DNA of 64,000 nt, from NCBI GenBank assembly GCA_964034945.1, contig OZ035960.1:33720368-33784367 (forward strand). The letters are read 5' to 3'. The notes beneath the pieces were generated by a model. That model did not search any database. It had not been told where the DNA came from and was given only the letters and a program-made list of their open reading frames with translations. Positions 10,931 to 21,639 of this stretch are shown here, in pieces (the first letter of the stretch is position 1; each line of letters starts with the position of its first letter). The DNA comes from Chrysopilus asiliformis. Lineage: Eukaryota > Arthropoda > Insecta > Diptera > Rhagionidae. Made by a program: the position numbers and the translations under genes.

Positions 10931-11554
10931 ACGTGCCAGTCCACATGAGAGTAAATACGCGAGTAACTCTCAAAAACTCTCGAGAGTTACTCGCAGAAGG
11001 TTGTCCATTTGAAAGTTATTTTCGGCGATTTTTCTATCGCGAGCTCTCGGTGAGTTTTTAGAGGAAAGCACTTTCGTGAAAACTCTCCAGACCCTGTCCA
11101 TTTGAGAGTGATGCACGACTGAAAGTGGAAAGTAATCGAAATGTCATCGCACCACAGGAAGGTTGCAGCAGCTGTGATTACCCTAATTAATAATAAGAGA
11201 CAAACAAAATCAGCCAAAAAAAAGTGCTGGGTTAAGTCTTGGATTTAAAGGAGAAATCGTTAAGAGAATTACAAATTGAAGACGCGCAACAATTTAGAAA
11301 TTTTTGTAGAATAACAATTTCGGAAATAGAATTTTTAATTAAAATTGTCGGAACGATTGAAACTACAAAAATATCTGTCGAGTTACTCTCCGAGAGTTCA
11401 GTGGAGGATTGTCGACTAGATAGTAGAATCACTTTTGACAGCTCGCAGAAACTAGCTCCCGAGTTTTTGCGAGTTTCTGCGACCGACTCTCAGAGACGTG
11501 TCCATTTGCGAGTAGCTACTATCGAGAGGTTCTCGCCGGCATTTACAGGTACCT
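10931..11554 (+). mobile_element. PIF/Harbinger element, internally deleted, TAA duplication
   Basis: The element is flanked by TAA on both sides (10928-10930, 11555-11557), the TWA duplication typical of PIF/Harbinger. The ends are ACGTGCC...CCACATGAGAGTAAATACGC and the inverse of CTACTCGCAAATGGACACG...GGTACCT. A shorter sister lies at 32621-32971. It retains a transposase fragment at 11131-11400, so family identity rests on two independent lines. Confidence 0.88.
11131..11410 (+). pseudogene. PIF/Harbinger transposase, N-terminal fragment
   Basis: An ATG at about 11140 opens RKVAAAVITLINNK...KKKCWVKSWI and then stops. Shifting frame continues DLKEKSLRELQIEDAQQFRN followed by FCRITISEIEFLIKIVG. 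This matches the family pattern of a W-x-[HRK]-x-W motif, then E-L-x-x-E-D-x-x-x-[FY]-[RK]-N-[FY]-x-R-[MI], then a short helix before the nuclease domain. The DDE nuclease itself is absent, and the frame runs into the element's inverted-repeat arm. The frameshift lies near 11229-11240. Confidence 0.75.
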
Positions 11555-11563
11555 TAAAACATT

Positions 11564-12049
11564 CAGGGTATTCACAATCCTCTTTTAAATTGCGGGTAAT
11601 TTCACCGCTCGGTAATTCAGTCAAATTTAACAGATTTTTACCGAGACGGTAACTTGGTTCATGTAAAAATGAATTACCGGATTCGGTAATTGTAGACATG
11701 CCTTGAGTCGTGTCGTGTTTTCCGGCCCGGTTATTCGGTATCAAGAATCAACCGCGAGTGGCGCTAGTAATGTTTTTAGTTGTCAAATTTTCTCGCTGGT
11801 TATCTCATCGGACTGCAAAGTTTTTCAATTTTGATAGCCGTTGCCACAATAGAAATTCAAAAGAATACATCAAACATGGATTTAAAGGTATGTGACATAT
11901 TTTACAATCAAATTCGCAGTTCATGATTTGGTCACGTATCCAATAAAAGCGCTGTTCTCAAATCTGTGCTGTAGGATGTTCACAGCAGAATATTTTCAGT
12001 CTTTTAATATTACCGAAAACACCGAATACCGAGGACTGTGAATACCCTG
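11564..12049 (+). mobile_element. 486-bp inverted-repeat element with 3-bp duplication, copy 1
   Basis: The ends are CAGGGTATTCACAATCCTC and its inverse (…GAGGACTGTGAATACCCTG), flanked by ATT (11561-11563, 12050-12052). The interior is about 93% like the copy at 45361. Both copies keep a start-like context CATCAAACATGGATTTAAAG followed by GTATGTG, the shape of a short first coding exon (MDLK) with a splice donor. It probably derives from a larger transposase-bearing element. Confidence 0.85.
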
Positions 12050-12115
12050 ATTGTCGTTTTTGAAAAAGTGGTTCACACTATTAAGTGTTTTATGGACATC
12101 TTGTTCACACTGTAG

Positions 12116-12231
12116 AACGTATAATAGATTTCCGGGTATTCAAACTATTGAACGAGGACCATCTTTTTTTGGAAAATGGTGTTTTGGACGGGTTATTAAA
12201 ACTGGGATAACTTCAGGCGCACACTGCCATG
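12116..12231 (+). CDS. Possible internal coding exon (unidentified)
   Basis: It is bounded by an acceptor-like TTGTTCACACTGTAG (ending 12115) and a strong donor CCATG/GTAAGTATG. One phase is open throughout: NRFPGIQTIERGPSFFGK followed by WCFGRVIKTGITSGAHCH. The residue mix is protein-like but no family is recognised, and the exon is not linked to others. Confidence 0.25.
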
Positions 12232-12456
12232 GTAAGTATGTAGAATGGTGTGATGACAATTTCAGTTTTTTCGAACCCCTATAAAACTAGTATCGCAGCC
12301 CTCATTGAACTACTGTAGATTTCGATAGACTAAATTAAGAAGAAGTAGTTTCCATGCACACTCCCTTATATGTTTATCATTTTTACACCATTCCAATATA
12401 CCTATTGTCCTATTCTGCAGATTTTTTTTGGATCAGAATTATAGGTGATATATTAA

Positions 12457-12697
12457 CACTCTCACTGCCACGACAGTTTTAAGCCTTTTTCGGATATTTA
12501 GTTGTCAGTCAAAAAAGATGCACTAAGAGAAAAAAAATTGAAACAAAATTATACCTAAATATTATTTTATTACCATAAAATGTGTGCAACTACAAAAAAT
12601 CGTTGCGGTTGAAGCGAACAATTTAATAATTTTCATTGTTTCACTGTACACAACAGTTAGGTGTCAGGTCTTTCTGACTGACGTGGCAGTCAGAGTG
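12457..12697. mobile_element. TTAA-flanked (piggyBac-type) MITE A
   Basis: The ends CACTCTCACTGCCACG and its inverse CGTGGCAGTCAGAGTG are flanked by TTAA (12453-12456, 12698-12701). A subterminal ACAGTT and GTCAG motif repeats inside. At 241 bp it is non-coding. The TTAA duplication is the hallmark of piggyBac (and Kolobok) transposition. Confidence 0.8.
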
Positions 12698-13004
12698 TTA
12701 AGAAACAATACCTGACCAATATAATATGGGTAGTTACAGATTTTGTAATTTCTGAAAAAAAAATCCGGGGGATTATACAAAGTGCGGCTTTTGTACAAAG
12801 TGTTTGTAATTAAAATAAATAAATACAAGATCCATAAAATAAAGAAATATATTAGAAAAAAAAATAATTCAAGGAACAAAAAAATTTCCTGAAATGACAA
12901 CACCGAATACCATCCTACTATTTTACTTTTTAGCAATTTCAATGGTTTTTGATAATATCCGCCAATAGTCATATAGTAAGTTAAGTAGCAGAAATACAAC
13001 AAAA

Positions 13005-16000
13005 CTCATACAAGCAAATAATAGTGGAGAGCATAAAACATAACATCAACATTAAAACACAGGTGATATTAAGAGAATCAGACAAACAAGAGTGAAATAA
13101 CCGAAATAAGAGCAGAAATTATAAAACAGTGAGAGATGTTAAAATATTGACTTTAAGAAGTAGAAGGCAATCTGAAGACAATCGAAGTGAATTAAAGATA
13201 AATTAGAGTCGGTCGTGAATGTAACCGCGTGCTGTTTGTGGAACATCGTGATGCGCGGTGTAAATCGTGAGTGGCTGCTGGGTCGTGGTTTTATCGAAAA
13301 TTCGTTTGTCTTATTTTTTTATTGGTTAATATTTTGGAAGTCCTTGGAAGGTCCTTAATTTTTTTTTTGGAATTTTCATTTTTGTTACTGTACAAGTTGC
13401 ATAATTTGAACAACATTTTCCCTCAGCATCCAAAGGTGTCTTCACAATTGGATCAATTTTTTATTCACGCTGTAATTTTATGCTGCATATAACTAGTGAG
13501 CATAGAATCGTGTGTGAAACGTCCAAAGAAACGAAAAGAGTAAAATCGGATTCGCTCAACGTGCAAATAGAAACATTGAAGAGCGCACAAGTAGCATCGC
13601 AAGTACATGTGGCCAACATACACCATACAAAGCATAAGATCCGATATAAGACTTCAATGTTTGGTTGGTTATTTCTTTCGTTCGCAGGGAAAGGACGGAC
13701 AGAGACTCTCCTATGTGCTATGAGTTTTATATGATTTTGTGTTAACTGTGAATCGACTTGAAGTAAAGTGAAGATGCGCACACGGCGTTTATGCGCAGGT
13801 TTTACATTTGCTCTGCATAACAAATACATTTCAGTACATTTTTAGCAATCAGGCGGGTAACAAGTATACAATTTTCTCTCACAACACCAGAAAAAAAGTT
13901 CATATCTTAAGTTTTTCTTCACTTCTTCTTATGAAACATCATATAAGTTGGGAATAGGAGAAAACAAAACAAAACATAAAAAAAAACAATTTTAATATCA
14001 TTCTGGATTTTGTGCTGGAAGACAGTTCACTTTTACACATCATGTTGTACACTTTGCCCACATTCTTTTACACTCATGTATTGAATGCTGTGTATGCTTT
14101 TCCGGGGGGTTCATTGTGATAAGAAAACATTTCAAGTGTCAGTTCAGTTGTAAAAGTTGGCGGCGGTGGCGGTCAAAATCCGTGTGTGTACAAATTTTAA
14201 CCTCTTTTTCACAAAAAAAAAATTTTACTGTACTTGGAAAAATTTACAATCAGGTGCAATTCAATTATTTTCGAAAAAAAAATCAATTTCAAAAAATATT
14301 TTTATTTTCAACGCTTTTCCAATAAACCATGTTTATGTTTTTTTTGTGTTCTAGTGTCATTCTTATTGTATGAATTCTGACAAAAGCGATAAATGCATTT
14401 ACTTCCTTATGTACTGAAAATGTGTCAAAAGGGGTGACAGGGAAATTGTGCAAATTATTTACATGCTAAAGAAAATTATGGAGAAAATTTAAGAGAACCA
14501 GTGCAAAATTCAATTTTAATTAAATAAAATTGAAAAAAAAAATCTACTTATTATTTCAAGAGTGTTATTAGATTGTAAAGTGCATCTTGTACGATTTTTT
14601 CCTATGCACTTATTATGCTTTAATGCCAAAAGTGTATTGCATAATTTCGATTATGTCAATAATTTTAGTTCTCTACAAAGCCTAAATTATATCATTTATA
14701 AAAATGTAGTGCTTATTAAAAATTCAGTGACTTCAATGTGTGAAGGATTGCATATTTTTTTTAACCAAAGTTGAGATAAAAATAAATGAATGTGAAAAAA
14801 AACTGAATTTTAGTGAGAAAGGACTTTTAAAAAAAGCCGGCACCTATAATTTTTATTAATTAGTGAAATTTTATTAAGATTTTCAAAGCTCCAAATTTCA
14901 GCATATATTTTTCAGCATGTGTTTCAGTGTTTCACGCCGGCGATTTTTTGTTTCCAATCATTAAAGCCGCATTCAAAAAAAAAACGCTCTGTCCTGTTTT
15001 GTTTATCAAAACTGGATTTCCTAATCAAACGTCAGTTATAAGTTTTTATGCCAAGAAAATTTCCCCAGGGAAAACTTTTAAAATAAAATTCTGTGGAATT
15101 TTATTTAAAATTCCTTAAACGGCATTTGAAAAAAAAATACTTTCAAATAGTGAGTTTTCCACATTCAGTTTTCATTAAACTTTGATTAAAGTGTAAAAAA
15201 ATCTCAAAGAATGGTCAGACCGCAAAGAAGGGTCAGACCTTCGAAAATAAATTTGTTGAAAATAAAATAGAAAAAATTCTTACACCCTCTATATTGTAAT
15301 TGAAACGCTATATTGTAGTTGAAATTTTAGAACATAAATTGTATTTTTGAAAAGACAAATCCTTTTAGTTAGGATGTAAAAAGTGCATTCTATTTTCAAT
15401 ACAGCATTCAAACCCAATATTCAATTCGCGCAAACTAAAAAAAAACATTTTGAATTTTATACACTGACAACTGACAAGCTAAAATTTCCCGAAAAAAAAT
15501 TTACACAGAAAAATCACACTAATTCTTATCTACAAAAAATCTTTTTCCAAAAAAAAAAACCACCCAACTTGAACTGAATAAATTTCCCATCATTTTCTCA
15601 AAACAGAATTCTTAATTTTGAATTTTACAATATTTAGATTGCTGTCTTGTACTTCACCCCATTTTAAATCGGAATAAAAACACCCCAACCGCAACATTTC
15701 CCACTACCCTATGATTCTGTTTCTGATTCTGATGCTTCAATAAACAGTCCCTTGACATTTGCCAGAGAGTGAAACATCGAAAGAAAAAAATTACTCGTTA
15801 CTACAAACAAATGAATTTACTGCAAATGAAAAATCAATACTGGGAAATTAAAATAAACAAAAGGGATTTTTTTTAATACGCTCGCTATGCGTCGTACTTT
15901 TTATTTAATCAATTCAATTGTTTCATTTAATTGTTAGTTATTAAAAATTTCAAATCCAGCTGACGTTGTTTACACAATTACAAATGAAAAATATAATCAC

Positions 16001-16497
16001 AACAACGCTTATAGTAGGAAAGGATTTTTTTTATGTTTCATAAAAATGAAACTATTTAAAAGGCTTTTCGAAAACGCTTTTAGCATTCAAAAATAAATAA
16101 GTAAAACAGCAATAGTTGTCGGCTTTTAAACAAAAATAATAAAAAAAATTTATTATAATCATCAGGAACATCATCAACAACAACTTGATAATCTTTTTTT
16201 ACTTAAAAAAAAGAGAAAAACTTTTGTGAATTGACCTGAATTTTAAAATTTTGTTTTTGCTTAATAAAAAGTGATATATAAATTAAAAATTATTATTTTA
16301 TAAAAAAAAATATTCAGTTTGAAAAAAAAATCTTCATAAAAAGTGCGATCAAAATTCATTTTGTGAGCGGACTTCATTCAACTACAAAACAGTTCATTTA
16401 AACATTATTTATAACAACAAAAAGGATTATTTGCTTTCAGTGATAGTGTTAATGATAATATTTAAATATTTATTGCAGCCATTATTTACAAAAAAAG
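13005..16497 (+). other. Leader-like block, possible long 5' untranslated region
   Basis: From about 13020 the plus strand changes character: purine-rich, with many short AGTGAA, GTGAGA and AAGTGAAG words and several GC-bearing stretches (13200-13290, 13500-13830) but only short open frames. It ends at AAAAAAAG/GTGAGC (16496-16502), a good donor. This resembles long insect 5' leaders. No start codon with a continued frame and no promoter element could be fixed. The 122-codon minus frame at 13461-13829 overlaps the GC-richer part and has no recognised product. Confidence 0.2.
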
Positions 16498-16499
16498 GT

Positions 16500-17055
16500 G
16501 AGCTAAAAAAGTTTATTCAAAAATTGATATTGCTAGAACAAATCACTTCTTTTAATGTTAGTAAATATTTGATAAATTTATCATAGTTAGTAAATATTTG
16601 ATAATTTATCTATTAAGACATAAATTATGACTATTTGAAAAATTCTCACTCGAAATTTTACAGAATTCTGAAGTTTTCTATTTGATAGTTTCCACATCAA
16701 ATAAGAAAACCCTAATAATCGAGTGAAACAAAAGTAGTCCTGATGACCAATAAGCCCAAAAATTTCAAAATTTTAAAGCAAAAATAAATCCTAATACTTT
16801 AGTATTTTAATATTTTTACTTGGTTTCTGTAATCACTTTGTCATATTTGGTTTGACAAAAATATTTGTTGATTTCACTGCAAAAATCTGTGTTTTAACTA
16901 CAAAAAAAAATTTGTGTTTTAACTACAAAAATAGAACAGTTTATTACAAATTTTTAAACAAAAAATGTTTTATCATTCCAATCCTTCTTGCTTCAACTTT
17001 TTGTCTTTGCCCATTTTTCATTGACATAAAGCTTCAAAATAACAAATATCTCTAA
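16500..17055. other. AT-rich stretch, no recognisable feature
   Basis: Short direct repeats such as GTTAGTAAATATTTGATAA (16557 and 16588 region) are the only structure seen. Confidence 0.5.
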
Positions 17056-17059
17056 GTAT

Positions 17060-17470
17060 TCTTAAAACTCTAATTTTCGGCCTTGCTTTTGGGCGATTTT
17101 TTGTATGAAATTTAGTATCGTTCTTACACCACCTCAGACACCCCCCCCCCCACCCCACTCCCCTAATCAACTAAAGTTGTCACGTATTTTATGAACAGCC
17201 CCTGTGAGTTAACTTTGTGAGTTAATATATTGTCCATACGTCCCAGAATTGCCGCGACAATCTCGGATTGTGGCGTGATGCCCCGGCATCCCGGAAACTA
17301 AACTTTCACCCCGTAATTATGGAATCCAGTGTTGTAATTCCTTAATTGCTACAAAAATTGACTTCGAAACCCGAAAAAAATTTCGGGTGCAACGAAGTTA
17401 TATCAGAAAATCCTATCTTCACCTTAAAAGAAATCGCCTGCGGCGCATTTCTTTGAATAAGTGATATGTT
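17060..17470 (-). repeat. Dispersed repeat with GCGCCGCA motifs, copy 2
   Basis: On the minus strand it reads AAATGCGCCGCAGGCGATTT, later GTTTAGTTTCCGGGATGCCG, and ends in a G-rich tract (the plus-strand C run at 17139-17165). The order is the same as in the copies at 4370 and 25290. Confidence 0.55.
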
Positions 17471-17474
17471 TGTT

Positions 17475-18040
17475 TCTAAAAGTATTGATTGAGGTGCAAT
17501 TTATTTTTTATTTTAAATGCATAAAATATCCATAACTCTTTTTATATAATCACAAACAAAAGGAGGAAGAAGCCCTCTTCCTTCTGATCAGACTTTCAAA
17601 ATGTTCACGATTAATTTCGAAGCATCAAAAATTTCCTCATACTGCATCTCCTCCATCGGTAATCGGTCCCGAATTTACACCAAAAATATGGTCCCCCACC
17701 TACTTTTGTAGGTCATTTGATTAGATGATAAAATAATATCGAATCGTATTTAACAAACATGTTAAAATTACGGTGTCTAAAAAATCACCTATACATACCC
17801 ATTAAATTTTTGAATGTTTGTCAGGGAAGCATAAAAATCAATTTTGACTATTTGATAGCTTTGATGCTCTTTTGTCTATGATTTTTGATTTGTCGATGTT
17901 TAGTTTTTGAGTCATTGTTTATTAAATCCAGCAATTCCGTTTTTACAATTAAAACAGTTTAAAAATTTGCGATTTTTGCCGGAATTTTTATCTCAGAAGT
18001 TATTCGTCGACACTTATTCATCTATCATAGAACCTAAGTT
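17475..18040. other. AT-rich stretch, no recognisable feature
   Basis: No termini or exon-like segments were seen. Confidence 0.5.
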
Positions 18041-18043
18041 CAC

Positions 18044-18313
18044 TTAGGCCCCGTTTACACTTGCGATTTTTTCTTAATTTTCTCCGCGAAGTTTATTCAA
18101 AATTAATTCCGCGAATTTTGTTCACCTATCGCAGAATAACTTCACTTAGCAAATGTTGTCAAATTTTTAATTTATTCCAGCGATTCTGTATGAAAAAATT
18201 CCGGTTCCTGCGTCTTTCTGGAAAAAATTTCAGAATTTTGGATCATAATGTAAACGGTTGTGAAACGTGAATTTAGTGTCGCAGGATAAAATTTAGATGT
18301 TCACGGCGCCCTA
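18044..18313 (+). repeat. GTTTACAC-terminated MITE, copy 2
   Basis: It starts TTAGGCCCCGTTTACACTTG and ends TTCACGGCGCCCTA, the approximate inverse. This is the least interrupted copy and gives the empty site for the insertion at 3819. A second, inverted partial copy follows at about 18330-18530 (CGCCGTTTACATC...CACAACCGTTTATAT). Confidence 0.7.
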
Positions 18314-18329
18314 GTGAGCAAAAGTTCTC

Positions 18330-18530
18330 AGAATTCGAATTTATTCCGGCGATTCTGTATGAAAAAATTGCAGTAGAGACTTTGTGCGAAATGAATTTTG
18401 TCATACAACAAAATTCACCGGTTAAAATTTTAATAATAAGTGGCTCAAAACGCCGTTTACATCTATATTCCACGAATTTTATTCTGCGACACTCAATTCA
18501 CACTTCACAACCGTTTATATTTCTCTCAGT
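18330..18530 (-). repeat. GTTTACAC-terminated MITE, inverted partial copy
   Basis: Read on the minus strand this gives ATAAACGGTTGTGAAGTGTG, AATTGAGTGTCGCAGAATAA and GATGTAAACGGCG, the 3' half of the family. It lies head to head with copy 2 and lacks a clean outer terminus. Confidence 0.55.
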
Positions 18531-18534
18531 GTGT

Positions 18535-19095
18535 AAATTTCCCCAAAAACACAATTACATAAAAAATTAAGGTAAAAAAATGAAATTTTTGCAACTAAAC
18601 ATTTTATTCTGTACATTTTCAAATCATTACAAACCCGTATGTTTGATTTATTATCTGCCCAAAAATTTATCAAACAATCATCATAAAATATTCAAAATAA
18701 ATAATAATAAAATTTATAAAACAATCAATTTTAGTAATGGTTAACTGTAAGAGCTGTCAATTTTTCCAAATAAATTATCTTTAGTTTCATCCTTTCTCCA
18801 AATCATTTTGAAATGACCTCCTAATGGCACCTGATCGTAAATTCTAATCTTTAGGGCTACAGAAAGTGTGTCAATTGATTGTAAACTTTTTTTTCCTAAT
18901 TTCCATTATGTCTTTGCTTTGCTGCAAAATTACTGCTCTCTTAATGGCGGTTTTAAAATTCATAGTAATTTTCGTTTATTGAAAACTGAATAGTAATGTC
19001 ATAAAAACAATATTTAAAATAATTATGGGTGAAGTAAGATAAACAAATTTTAAGGTTTCTGCATAAATTTAACTTAACTTTTAAAAACTGTTAAA
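18535..19095. other. AT-rich stretch, no recognisable feature
   Basis: No repeat end or exon-like region was seen. Confidence 0.5.
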
Positions 19096-19102
19096 TGTTT
19101 AA

Positions 19103-19239
19103 CCCTTGTACCTACGGGACAAAAACTGTTACAACTAACGCTGCGTTTGATTCGACCCCTATGTATGTTTTCGTTTTTTTTTTTCTTCTTTATTTTATGT
19201 ACAAAAATACTAAATTTGACTCCAGTGGTTGACGAAGGG
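19103..19239. mobile_element. TTAA-flanked (piggyBac-type) MITE B
   Basis: TTAA sits at both borders (19099-19102, 19240-19243). The ends CCCTTGTACCTAC and, inverted, CCCTTCGTCAACCAC agree in a CCCTT start, as usual for piggyBac termini. The inverted repeat is short and imperfect, so this call is weaker than its neighbours. Confidence 0.55.
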
Positions 19240-19430
19240 TTAATTTAATTCATATAATTTTTTTTTTAAAGAAATTGTATCTTAATTTCGAGAGCGGTTC
19301 CAAAATGTTAAACAAAATGTTTCTCAAAAACTGAAAATTTTGGAAATGTTGCCCAAGTATAAACAATCTAGGCACACAACCACATAACAGGAAATGATGA
19401 GAAATAAATTATTGCTTACCCCTTCCTTAA

Positions 19431-19667
19431 CACTAGACCCGTGTACTATAAAACTTCCATATATCGTGTATTTGGGCACTCAGTGCCCAGATGTAATTCT
19501 AATAGAAAATGTATGGCTGGTTTGTTTAAAAATCATAAAAATGTGGTTTATTCGTTAAACAAGTAAGAAATACAATGGGCATTTCATCATATTCTTTATT
19601 AAAAATATTTTTAATTTCGGTTCAAAAATCGTTTTGGGCACTCAGTGCCCAGTACACGGGTCTAGGG
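19431..19667. mobile_element. TTAA-flanked (piggyBac-type) MITE C
   Basis: The borders are TTAA (19427-19430, 19668-19671). The ends CACTAGACCCGTGTACT and, inverted, CCCTAGACCCGTGTACT are followed on each side by the subterminal palindrome TGGGCACTCAGTGCCCA. The CCCTAGA start matches piggyBac-type termini. Length 237 bp, non-coding. Confidence 0.85.
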
Positions 19668-19674
19668 TTAAGGC

Positions 19675-20345
19675 GCACATTTTTTTTTGTGGTTAAGCCA
19701 CAAAATAATAGTAAAAGACCAAATTTTTAGAAAATATTTCCAAAAAAAAATCTGATAAATTTATTTTTAAAAAAACTTTTTTTTTTTTTTTGGAAATTTC
19801 CAATCGTGGTTGTCCTTAAAAGAGGCGAAAAATTTTAACCAAGATAGTTTTTGATATTTTCTAGTTTTACAAAGTTCTAATATCAAATTTTTGATAGCAT
19901 CCACTATAATTTTTAATTTCCTGTTTTTTTGTCAAAAAAAATAACTTTTACTAACAATTTTTTCTATAGAATTTCATGTTATTCGGAATCAAAAAGCGTT
20001 CAAAGAGTTTCCTTTAATAAATGTTTTTGCAAATTTTCGAATTAGGAATGAATTTGGCAGTCCAGTTTTTAAGCAAAACGGGGGAAGCCATTTTTTTGAA
20101 TGCGGCTTCAAATGTTATAAACATACAAAGTAAAAGGTAGAACTCTCTTCCAAAAACGAGGAAATCTGATCACAAAATATATAACTTCATAGGAAAATTT
20201 CAATTTTCCGGACCAAGCTGGGTTGAGAAAAAGAAATTTTGCTTCACTTGCTGTTTTTTATCTAAACCATTTTTACGTCATTTTACCCCAAATTTTAGAC
20301 ATCCCTGTCCAATCATTAATTTTACTCTCTGTAGAAATCAATAGA
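19675..20345. other. AT-rich stretch, no recognisable feature
   Basis: Long A and T runs are present; no termini were detected. Confidence 0.5.
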
Positions 20346-20352
20346 TACTTAA

Positions 20353-20575
20353 GGCTCAACCACAATTACGCGTTCGTGCGTGCGGCACCCACGCGGTGAA
20401 GGTAAAAACTACGCATTTATATGAGTAAATGTATAATTGCGCGTTGCTCAGACGCGTTGCCGCATCCCTGCCGCGTAGAGTAGGCTCAGTCTCTACTTTT
20501 AGACGTGGTGACAACTACTAGATGCCACAACAAAATCATGCCGCACGCATGGACGTATGTTTCTGGTTCTACCTT
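20353..20575. mobile_element. TAA-flanked MITE (AGGTAGAACC family), copy 1
   Basis: TAA flanks it at 20350-20352 and 20576-20578. The right end, inverted, reads AGGTAGAACCAGAAACATAC. The left end is more diverged (GGCTCAACCACAATTACGCG). The interior (CGTGCGTGCGG, GTAGAGTAGGCTCAGTC) is about 95% identical to the copy at 31053. A TWA duplication fits PIF/Harbinger. Confidence 0.75.
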
Positions 20576-20600
20576 TAAGCCGAGCAATACAGATACTTAA

Positions 20601-20961
20601 GCCGACCACAAACGATCAACACTGTTGCCAATTTGCCATGTTAAACTCGATGTTGAACGTCTGTAGGCATTTTGGTGGTTGATATGTCATGTTGAAAACA
20701 TGGTTGAGCTGAGATTAAAAAAATTGAAAAACATTGGATATTCGGTGGGGGAGCCTGTTGTCGGCGACCATGTTGTAGCGTCTGTAGGGAAGCTGGCAAC
20801 AAGGTTATGAACATCAGGTAGACGTTCACCCAAAGCCGATGACCGATCGTCGGAAGTGATGTTGACAACTTGGCTGTCAACATTTCGTTTCGTCTGTTGC
20901 AATAGTCGACAACCATGTTGACAACATTGTTGAAAACAAGGTTTCTTATCTGTGGTCGGCC
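20601..20961. mobile_element. TAA-flanked MITE (GCCGACCACA family)
   Basis: The ends GCCGACCACAAACGATC and, inverted, GGCCGACCACAGATAAG are bordered by TAA (20598-20600, 20962-20964). The interior has repeated CATGTTGACAAC/GTTGAAAAC-type words (trinucleotide-rich, CAACA/TGTTG). These create long minus-strand frames of 112 and 71 codons that are low-complexity by-products. Non-coding. Confidence 0.7.
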
Positions 20962-21131
20962 TAAAGAAGACTTCTCCAAAAGTTATGACTTATAGTGATA
21001 TAATTTTAGTAATTGTTTTTCCTAATTATTTCAAAATACATCTAAGTCTATTATTTTTAAAATTCACATATCAAGAATTCGTCACCTAAAGTCGACACTA
21101 GACTGAGCTACAAAGAATCAATAATTCTTAG

Positions 21132-21377
21132 CCCTTCTGTTATGTTCGGGTCATTTTATGACCCAAAGAAATTTAAACCAAAATTTTTGTTATTAAAAAT
21201 TCTATGAAATCAAATTTCTTTTGAACAGTGGATCACACAATGAATCTTATTGTGGATATTATGTATAAATTGTAATTAACGATTATTTTGTATGCGTTAT
21301 ACGGGGAAATACACGTGGGTCATTTCATGACCCTAAACATTCTATTTGTGTGTGTTTTTGAACATAAAATAGAAGGG
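21132..21377. mobile_element. TTAA-flanked (piggyBac-type) MITE D
   Basis: The ends CCCTTCTGTTATGTTC and, inverted, CCCTTCTATTTTATGTTC each have a nearby palindrome GGGTCATTTTATGACCC / GGGTCATTTCATGACCC. The borders are TTAG (21128-21131, a mutated TTAA) and TTAA (21378-21381). Length 246 bp. The terminal-plus-palindrome layout is the same as MITE C, although the sequences differ. Confidence 0.8.
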
Positions 21378-21639
21378 TTAATTGTTATTCTAATATTATA
21401 ATATTATTGTTTATAGAACTTTTTACCGTCCAATTATAGCAGTTGAAAAAGTGTATGGCTATCAACAAGCTGTGTCAATTTCATTGCGAATACACTTCAT
21501 CCCCAATTAAGATTTTCTCACGCCATAACAGTGAACCTTTGATGTCTTAAGCTACACTAGATTTATAAAAAACACTCCCCGTAATCCATGAATTGAATAC
21601 CAAAAAAAAGGAAAGTAAAATCAGATTGTTGGCAACTCT

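Noticed and set aside
20641..20979. 112-codon minus-strand frame
   Set aside because: Lies within a TAA-flanked MITE rich in CAACA/TGTTG words; low-complexity by-product.
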